Shown here: piece after piece, positions 14,727 to 19,300 of the stretch | How the letters are laid out: the number at the start of each line of letters is the position of its first letter | Position numbering within the stretch: the first letter of the stretch is position 1 | The notes under the pieces: model-generated | Seen by the model: only the letters and a program-made list of their open reading frames with translations | Databases searched by the model: none | What the model was told of the DNA's origin: nothing | Made by a program: the position numbers and the translations under genes | Assembly: GCA_025465405.1 (NCBI GenBank) | Contig: JAODNL010000253.1 | Location: 1-19,300, forward strand | Origin: Pseudonocardiales bacterium | GTDB lineage: Bacteria > Actinomycetota > Actinomycetes > Mycobacteriales > Jatrophihabitantaceae | Length of the DNA stretch: 19,300 bases | Direction of reading: 5' to 3'

Positions 14727-14735
14727 GGCCGCCTC

Positions 14736-15956
14736 ATGCCGGGCCTGGGCGCACGCGCAGCGGTCGCCGCGTTGGGGCGCCATCGCACGATGGCGGTGGC
14801 CGGCCTCGCCGCCGTGCTCGCTGTCCCGGTCGTCGTCCTGCTCGTGCAGCACTCGGATTCGACCGGCCGCGACGGTGGCGCCCGAGCGGCGGCGGCCTCG
14901 AGCGGGTCGATCACGAGCATCGCGGCGTCGGGCCCGAGCACGGCGTCGCCCACGACGAGCGCGAGCCATAGCGCTCGTGCAACGCGCACCGGCACGTCGG
15001 CCGGCTCGACCACGCCACCCGGCGCGGCCAGACCGTCGCCTCCACGGTCGAGCGCCGGCGTCGGTCGGCCGAGATCCGATCCCCCGCCTCGTGGCGGCTA
15101 TTTCCGCACGCAGCCGGTCGGCGCGTCGCTCGGCCTGCCGAGCGATTCCACGTGTACGGCCCGAGTCCACCGTTCGAGCTGGGAGCCCCGCCCCGCCAAT
15201 GCGGCAGCCAATCGGACAGTCGTCGATCCGGTTGCCGTGCATCAGTCCTTCGCGGCCCGCCCGGTGAACGGAGGCAACGGTTACGACCCTCGTTGGGACA
15301 GCTGGCTGCTACCGCGCGTCGATGGACAGTTCTCCGGAACCACCGACGAGATCTTCCAGTGGTCGGCCTGCAAGTGGGGGCTGTCCGACGACCTGCTGCG
15401 CGCGATCGCCGTGCGCGAATCGACGTGGTACCAGTACGAGGCGTATCCGGGCGGACGCCCGGTCATCGACTGGGGCAGCGGCGACATGATGTCGGCCGGT
15501 ACCGACGGGGCCGGCGCGTTCTGTTCCGGCATCGCGGGCCACGGACACGACTATCAGCTGGACTTCGGCACGGGCATCTGCCCGAAGACCTTCTCCATCG
15601 CCGGCGTCATGTCCTGGCAGGCGCCGTCATGGGGCCAGATGGCGGGTAACCAGAACGGCACGTTCCCGTTCAGCCGCAACTCGACGGCGTTCGCTCTCGA
15701 CTACCTCGGCTCGTACCTCCGCGGCTGCTACAACGGCTGGGCCCATTGGCTGGACAACGGCGGCACACGCTCGGTCGGCCAAATGTGGGGCTGCGTCGGC
15801 TCTTGGTACGCCGGTGCGTGGCGAAGCAGTGACGCCGACGGCTACATCAGCCGGGTACAGAACGAACTGCATGCATTCACGTGGTTGCAGGAGGACTGGG
15901 CGTCGATCAAGCCGCCCTGCGCGGCGGCCTACGGGTGTCCCGGACCCCGTCGCTGA
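14736..15956 (+). CDS. Secreted or membrane-anchored lysozyme-fold (SLT-like) protein
   Basis: 406 residues. Residues 19-38 form a signal-anchor or signal peptide. About 41-120 is a Ser/Thr/Pro/Ala-rich linker suited to crossing the cell wall. The globular part (about 135-395) holds LLRAIAVRESTWYQ (220-233) with Glu228 at the position of the catalytic glutamate in transglycosylase/lysozyme folds. It also has SIAGVMSWQAPSWG (287-300) in place of the usual GLMQ region, and a helical tail rich in Trp and Tyr. Six or more cysteines suggest disulfides outside the cell. Family role: cleavage of peptidoglycan glycan strands; activity is inferred from the fold pattern. It starts 9 bp after the response regulator, so they are probably one operon, tying cell-wall cleavage to the same signal as the giant protein. 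Confidence 0.75.
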   Translation: MPGLGARAAVAALGRHRTMAVAGLAAVLAVPVVVLLVQHSDSTGRDGGARAAAASSGSITSIAASGPSTASPTTSASHSARATRTGTSAGSTTPPGAARPSPPRSSAGVGRPRSDPPPRGGYFRTQPVGASLGLPSDSTCTARVHRSSWEPRPANAAANRTVVDPVAVHQSFAARPVNGGNGYDPRWDSWLLPRVDGQFSGTTDEIFQWSACKWGLSDDLLRAIAVRESTWYQYEAYPGGRPVIDWGSGDMMSAGTDGAGAFCSGIAGHGHDYQLDFGTGICPKTFSIAGVMSWQAPSWGQMAGNQNGTFPFSRNSTAFALDYLGSYLRGCYNGWAHWLDNGGTRSVGQMWGCVGSWYAGAWRSSDADGYISRVQNELHAFTWLQEDWASIKPPCAAAYGCPGPRR

Positions 15957-16165
15957 TCGGCTGACAGCGGTTCGACAACCGGCACGCTTCGGACGTTAGG
16001 CACACAGTTCGGGCACGGCATCCGTCAAAGCGATGAGGTCGCCTAGCCCAGACGCATGATGCCGACGCTTCCCGAGACCGGTTAGCTCCGACTGCAACGT
16101 GACGTGATCGTCCTGTGAACAGCCACGACTGCGTCCGGAGCAATGACTAGGGGGATGTCGAGATC
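15957..16165 (+). other. Intergenic region upstream of the sugar operon
   Basis: 209 bp with no convincing gene. A short hairpin (CGGTT 15968-15972, AACCG 15977-15981, 4-nt loop) follows the exoprotein stop by 11 bp and could be a weak terminator. The GGGGG run near 16151-16155, about 10 nt before ATG 16166, may act as the ribosome site. I could not place a promoter or riboswitch with confidence. Confidence 0.4.
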
Positions 16166-17335
16166 ATGATCAATGGGTCCGGGTTGAGCGTTGCCGTCAT
16201 CGGTTGTGGCTACTGGGGATCGAAGCACGTCCGGGTGCTTCACTCGACCGACGGGGTGGAGCAGGTCGTCCTGGTCGACGCGCAGGAGAAGCGGCTGGAA
16301 CAGCTGAGCCGCATATATCCGGCGGCGTTGCGATTCTCCACCCTTCGGGCAGCGCTCCCCCACATCGACGCGGCTGTCATCGCGACACCGCCGACCTCGC
16401 ACGTGCCCGTCGCGCTCGAAGCGATAGCAGCCGGTAAGCACGTGCTTGTCGAGAAACCGCTTGCCATCAACTCGGCGGGAGCTCGACAGCTGATCGACGC
16501 GGCGGACTCCGCGCGCGTCACTCTGATGGTTGGGCATACGTTCGAGTACAACGCGGCGGTGTGGAAGCTGCGCGAGCTGATTCACAGCCAGTCGTTGGGA
16601 GAGATCTACTACCTCGACAGCGCTCGCCTGAACCTGGGTCTTTATCAGAGCGATGTGAACGTCATCCTCGACCTGGCGCCGCACGACATCTCGATCATCA
16701 ACCATGTTCTGGGCGAGACACCACGCGCGGTGCAGGCCTGGGCATCGCGCCACGCGCATCCGCGCTTCGAGGACGTGGCGTATCTCCGGCTGTTCTACGA
16801 CGACGAGCGGCTCTCGGCCAACGTCCACGTCAGCTGGCTCGACCCGTGCAAGGTCCGCCGAGCGACGGCAGTCGGCAGCGAGAAGATGGCCGTGTACGAC
16901 GACCTGGCCACCGAGGAGCGCATCCGCGTGCTTGACCGGGGCGTCCGTCCACCGTTGCCCGACGATGACTTGACGCAGCCGCCGATGTCCTACCGGTACG
17001 GCGACATCACGGCACCGTTCGTCGTGCCGGACGAACCACTCAGCGTGCAAGACCGGCACTTCGTCGAGTGCATCGCCACGCACACGGCACCGAACACCGA
17101 CGGCGCCTGCGGGCTGGCCGTCGTCGAGGTGCTCGAATGCGCGCAGCTGTCCTTGCAGCTCGGGCGTCCCGTGCTTCTCGAAGAACTGGCGGCCGAGGCC
17201 AGAACCCGAATCCCGAGCGGCAGCCTGCACGTCGTCGGCTCGCGGCCGTGGCTGCGTGACCACACGACAGCGCGCTGGGACAGCGCCCGACATCAAGAAC
17301 GGCAACCGGCACAGGCTGCCGGCGCGAGCGTCTGA
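16166..17335 (+). CDS. Gfo/Idh/MocA-family NAD-dependent sugar dehydrogenase (WbpB/WlbA-like)
   Basis: 389 residues. The N-terminal Rossmann fold has VIGCGYWG (11-18), and VIATPPTSH (71-79) lines the cofactor site. The family hallmark EKP (96-98) carries the conserved lysine. LDLAPHDISI (169-178) includes His173, the usual substrate-site histidine. Family role: oxidation of a nucleotide-sugar hydroxyl to a ketone. Followed by a DegT aminotransferase and a hexapeptide acyltransferase, it fits the 3-dehydrogenase of the WbpB/WbpE/WbpD (WlbA/C/B) route, which puts an acetamido group on C3 of UDP-GlcNAc uronic acid. The exact sugar is inferred from gene order alone. About 45 residues at the C-terminus are polar and basic beyond the family core. 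Confidence 0.85.
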   Translation: MINGSGLSVAVIGCGYWGSKHVRVLHSTDGVEQVVLVDAQEKRLEQLSRIYPAALRFSTLRAALPHIDAAVIATPPTSHVPVALEAIAAGKHVLVEKPLAINSAGARQLIDAADSARVTLMVGHTFEYNAAVWKLRELIHSQSLGEIYYLDSARLNLGLYQSDVNVILDLAPHDISIINHVLGETPRAVQAWASRHAHPRFEDVAYLRLFYDDERLSANVHVSWLDPCKVRRATAVGSEKMAVYDDLATEERIRVLDRGVRPPLPDDDLTQPPMSYRYGDITAPFVVPDEPLSVQDRHFVECIATHTAPNTDGACGLAVVEVLECAQLSLQLGRPVLLEELAAEARTRIPSGSLHVVGSRPWLRDHTTARWDSARHQERQPAQAAGASV

Positions 17336-17348
17336 CCGAGCGCGCCCG

Positions 17349-18488
17349 ATGAAGGTCAAGGTGCCTTTCCTGGACCTCTCCGCCACGACGCGTGAGGTCA
17401 GCGCGGCAGTGTGCGAATCGTGGAACGCGATCCTGGCGGGGAGCCGGTTCATCGGCGGCCCGGTCGTCGAGCAGTTCGAGGCCGCGTGGAGTTCCTATTG
17501 CGGCACGTCCGAAGCGGTCGGAGTCGCGAACGGGACCGACGCGATCCAGTTGACGCTTCGGGCCATGGGCATCGGAGCGGGCGACGAGGTAGTGCTGCCG
17601 GCGAACACCTTCGTCGCGACGGCCGAGGCGGTTGTCCTGGCCGGCGCGACGCCACGCTTTGCCGACGTCGACCCCGACACCCTCCTGCTGTGCGCGGACA
17701 CGCTCAGACCGGCACTGACATCGCGGACCAAGGCCGTCATCGTGGTGCATCTGTACGGCCAGATGGCCGACATGGATGCCTTGGCCGATGTAACTGGGCA
17801 CCACGGCGTCGCGCTCATCGAGGATGCCGCGCAAGCTCAGGGCGCAACCTGGGCGGGACGGCGGGCCGGCTCGGCCGGGCACGCCGGCTGCTTCAGCTTC
17901 TATCCCGGCAAGAACCTCGGTGCCTTCGGGGACGCGGGAGCGGTCGTGACCTCGGATGCGTGCCTCGCCGCCCGGGTGCGCTCGCTGCGCGACCACGGCC
18001 GGGTCGCCGGATCGCACTACGAGCACGACGCGGTTGGTACCAACAGCCGGCTCGACGCGATACAAGCGGCGGTGCTGATTGCCAAGCTGACCCGTCTGGA
18101 CGAATGGAACGACGCGCGTCGTCGCATCGCCGCGCGCTATCGGGCGGCATTCGGCAGCGGCGTCCTGCAGATGGTGGCCGAGGCACCTGCCGCTCGCGGT
18201 GTCTACCACGTGGCCGTCGCGCGCATTCGCGACCGCGATCGGGTCCAGCGCATCTTCACGGCCATCGGCATCGAGACGGCCATCCATTACCCGACGCCGT
18301 GCCACCTGATCGCACCGTACCGGCGCTACGCCGATGCCCCGCTACCGGTGGCCGAGCACGCTGCGGGCGAGGTGCTGTCCCTGCCGATGTATCCGCAGAT
18401 GAGCACCGAACAGGTCGAACGGGTTTGCGCGGCAGCCGAGGTAGTCAACGACATTCTGCTGGCCAAGGAGGCGAGCCGCCATGGCTGA
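17349..18488 (+). CDS. DegT/DnrJ/EryC1-family PLP-dependent sugar aminotransferase (WbpE-like)
   Basis: 379 residues from ATG 17349, 13 bp after the dehydrogenase. Family pattern: VPFLDL (5-10), SRFIGGPVVEQFE (32-44), GVANGTDAIQL (58-68) and NTFVATAEAV (86-95). IEDAAQAQGA (157-166) includes Asp159, which contacts the PLP nitrogen, and SFYPGKNLGAFGDAGAV has Lys188 as the Schiff-base lysine. GTNSRLDAIQAAVL and HYPTPCHL near the C-terminus also match. Role: transamination of the keto-sugar made by the upstream dehydrogenase, usually with glutamate. The enzyme is cytosolic. The 3' end carries the AAGGAGG ribosome site (18465-18471) for the next gene and overlaps it by 8 bp, so the genes are translationally linked. 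Confidence 0.9.
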   Translation: MKVKVPFLDLSATTREVSAAVCESWNAILAGSRFIGGPVVEQFEAAWSSYCGTSEAVGVANGTDAIQLTLRAMGIGAGDEVVLPANTFVATAEAVVLAGATPRFADVDPDTLLLCADTLRPALTSRTKAVIVVHLYGQMADMDALADVTGHHGVALIEDAAQAQGATWAGRRAGSAGHAGCFSFYPGKNLGAFGDAGAVVTSDACLAARVRSLRDHGRVAGSHYEHDAVGTNSRLDAIQAAVLIAKLTRLDEWNDARRRIAARYRAAFGSGVLQMVAEAPAARGVYHVAVARIRDRDRVQRIFTAIGIETAIHYPTPCHLIAPYRRYADAPLPVAEHAAGEVLSLPMYPQMSTEQVERVCAAAEVVNDILLAKEASRHG

Positions 18489-19170
18489 CGTCGTCATCGG
18501 CCCGAGCCTCCACGCAGACATCACGGCCGTCATCGGCTACCCGCCCGGGCGCGATAGCAGTGACGAGCTGGTGCTGGGAAGCGGCGCCCGGCTACGCAGT
18601 GGAACGACGCTGTATCTCGGAACCAGGATCGGCGATCGCCTGGAGACCGGGCACAACGTTGTCGTCCGCGAAGGCTGCAGGATCGGAGACAACGTCTCGA
18701 TCTGGAGCAATACGGTCGTCGACTACGGCTGCCGGATCGGCAACGGCGTCAAGATCCATTCGAACTGCTACGTCGCCCAGTACACGGAGATCGAGGACGA
18801 CGCGTTCCTGGCGCCGGGCGTCACGATTGCCAACGACCTGTATCCCGGGCAGCCGGCCTCCGCGCGGCTGATGTCGGGGCCGTTGATCGGAGCCGGCGCG
18901 CAGATCGGTGTCAACGTGACGATCCTGCCGTTCGTGCGCATCGGCGAACGAGCGCTGATCGGCGCGGGCGCGGTGGTGGTCTCCGACATACCGCCGGACT
19001 GCGTGGCCTTCGGCAATCCCGCCGCGGTTCGGGGCAAGGTCGCAGACCTGACGGCGATCGAGGAGCGCGTCAAAAGCGTGGCCGGCTCGACCAGCCGCTA
19101 CCGCCGGTCGGCGACGGCGACGGCCACGGCGACGGTGGCCGCCCGGCCGACGAACGGCGCGCGGCCATGA
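18481..19170 (+). CDS. Left-handed beta-helix (hexapeptide) sugar N-acyltransferase, WbpD-like
   Basis: 229 residues; ATG 18481 is 9 nt after AAGGAGG and lies inside the aminotransferase gene. Repeating hexapeptides such as IGDRLETGHNVVV, CRIGDNVSIWSNTVV and CRIGNGVKIHSNCYV form the beta-helix from about residue 30 to 190, and GNPAAVRGK (180-188) is the usual exit motif. Role: acetylation of the amino group added by the upstream aminotransferase, using acetyl-CoA. The N-terminal segment IGYPPGRDSSDELVLG is longer than in compact WbpD proteins. After the fold comes a tail of about 35 residues with an Ala-Thr run encoded by near-repeats of gcgacg (19111-19140), probably disordered. The stop overlaps the next start (ATGA). 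Confidence 0.85.
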   Translation: MADVVIGPSLHADITAVIGYPPGRDSSDELVLGSGARLRSGTTLYLGTRIGDRLETGHNVVVREGCRIGDNVSIWSNTVVDYGCRIGNGVKIHSNCYVAQYTEIEDDAFLAPGVTIANDLYPGQPASARLMSGPLIGAGAQIGVNVTILPFVRIGERALIGAGAVVVSDIPPDCVAFGNPAAVRGKVADLTAIEERVKSVAGSTSRYRRSATATATATVAARPTNGARP

Positions 19171-19300
19171 CCGACAGCATTCTGCCGCCGTTCCGGCTGG
19201 AGCCGATCAGCGCCGAGGAAGCGCCTCGCCTACTCGGCAAGCGCTTGTTCGACTTCAGCATCGCACTCCTGTGCGGCCTCGCCCTCAGTCCCCTGCTGCT
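19167..19300 (+). CDS. Polyprenyl-phosphate sugar-1-phosphate transferase, 5' fragment
   Basis: Only the first 44 codons are in the window; the gene runs off the edge. ATG 19167 overlaps the acyltransferase stop by 4 bp. After a short cytosolic lead, GKRLFDFSIALLCGLALSPL (residues 24-43) matches the KRxFDxxxxxxxLxxxSPL opening of the bacterial sugar transferase family (PglC/WbaP type), where a re-entrant membrane helix begins. Role: it would transfer the phospho-sugar made by the three upstream enzymes to undecaprenyl phosphate and so start a polysaccharide or glycan repeat unit. The catalytic Asp-Glu motif lies beyond the window. Short N-terminus suggests the small PglC-like form, but this cannot be confirmed. 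Confidence 0.75.
   Translation, partial: MTDSILPPFRLEPISAEEAPRLLGKRLFDFSIALLCGLALSPLL

Noticed and set aside
14006..15242. Long minus-strand open frames opposite the regulator and lysozyme-fold gene
   Set aside because: Low-complexity Arg/Ser/Thr composition and no domain; the plus-strand proteins are clearly real.
15957..16165. Cyclic-dinucleotide riboswitch upstream of the sugar operon
   Set aside because: A GGGGGA string is present but the rest of the c-di-AMP or c-di-GMP consensus is not.
17411..18871. 486-codon plus-strand frame overlapping the aminotransferase and acyltransferase
   Set aside because: Arg/Gly-rich shadow frame; the other plus-strand frames carry the full family motifs.

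Overview
The window looks like chromosomal DNA of a high-GC Gram-positive bacterium (Actinomycetota). The evidence is the codon bias, GTG/TTG starts, a class F sortase beside a DUF4397 protein, a lipoquinone-type locus and NarL/STAS regulators. The lineage cannot be fixed from sequence alone; a Frankia/Jatrophihabitans-like soil actinobacterium is only a guess. No tRNA, rRNA, IS element or CRISPR array was seen.

Layout. (1) 1-1486: a STAS anti-sigma antagonist (minus) diverges from a NodB-type polysaccharide deacetylase lipoprotein (plus). (2) 1487-4259: a geranylgeranyl-reductase-family flavoprotein (minus) diverges from a UbiE/MenG methyltransferase that overlaps a UbiA-like membrane protein, probably an isoprenoid quinone or polyprenyl-lipid locus. 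(3) 4427-6845: a surface operon of an anchored extracytoplasmic protein, a DUF4397 protein with a C-terminal membrane anchor, and a class F sortase. (4) 6865-13835 (minus): a giant secreted protein of about 2,079 residues followed by a small soluble histidine kinase. (5) 14052-15956 (plus): a NarL-type response regulator and a lysozyme-fold exoprotein, diverging from the giant gene across a perfect palindrome. (6) 16166-19300 (plus): a tightly packed sugar operon of Gfo/Idh dehydrogenase, DegT aminotransferase, hexapeptide acyltransferase and the start of a membrane sugar-1-phosphate transferase. This resembles WbpB/WbpE/WbpD-type amino-sugar synthesis feeding an initiating glycosyltransferase.

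Taken together, most of the window concerns the cell surface: polysaccharide deacetylation, sortase display, peptidoglycan cleavage and exopolysaccharide assembly.

The most unusual object is the giant protein. It is built from two consecutive 430-residue units (NodB + chitobiase-C-terminal-like repeat A + repeat B), then a third NodB + B, a metallophosphoesterase-like domain, three more A repeats, a PKD domain and a carbohydrate-binding-like C-terminus. NodB copies 1 and 2 have lost the same metal-binding and catalytic residues, and the phosphoesterase domain has lost nearly every histidine ligand. NodB copy 3 and the separate deacetylase at 563-1486 remain intact. The sequence therefore suggests a large surface protein that reuses dead enzyme folds, probably as binding modules, around one live deacetylase. 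The flanking kinase and regulator may form its two-component system.
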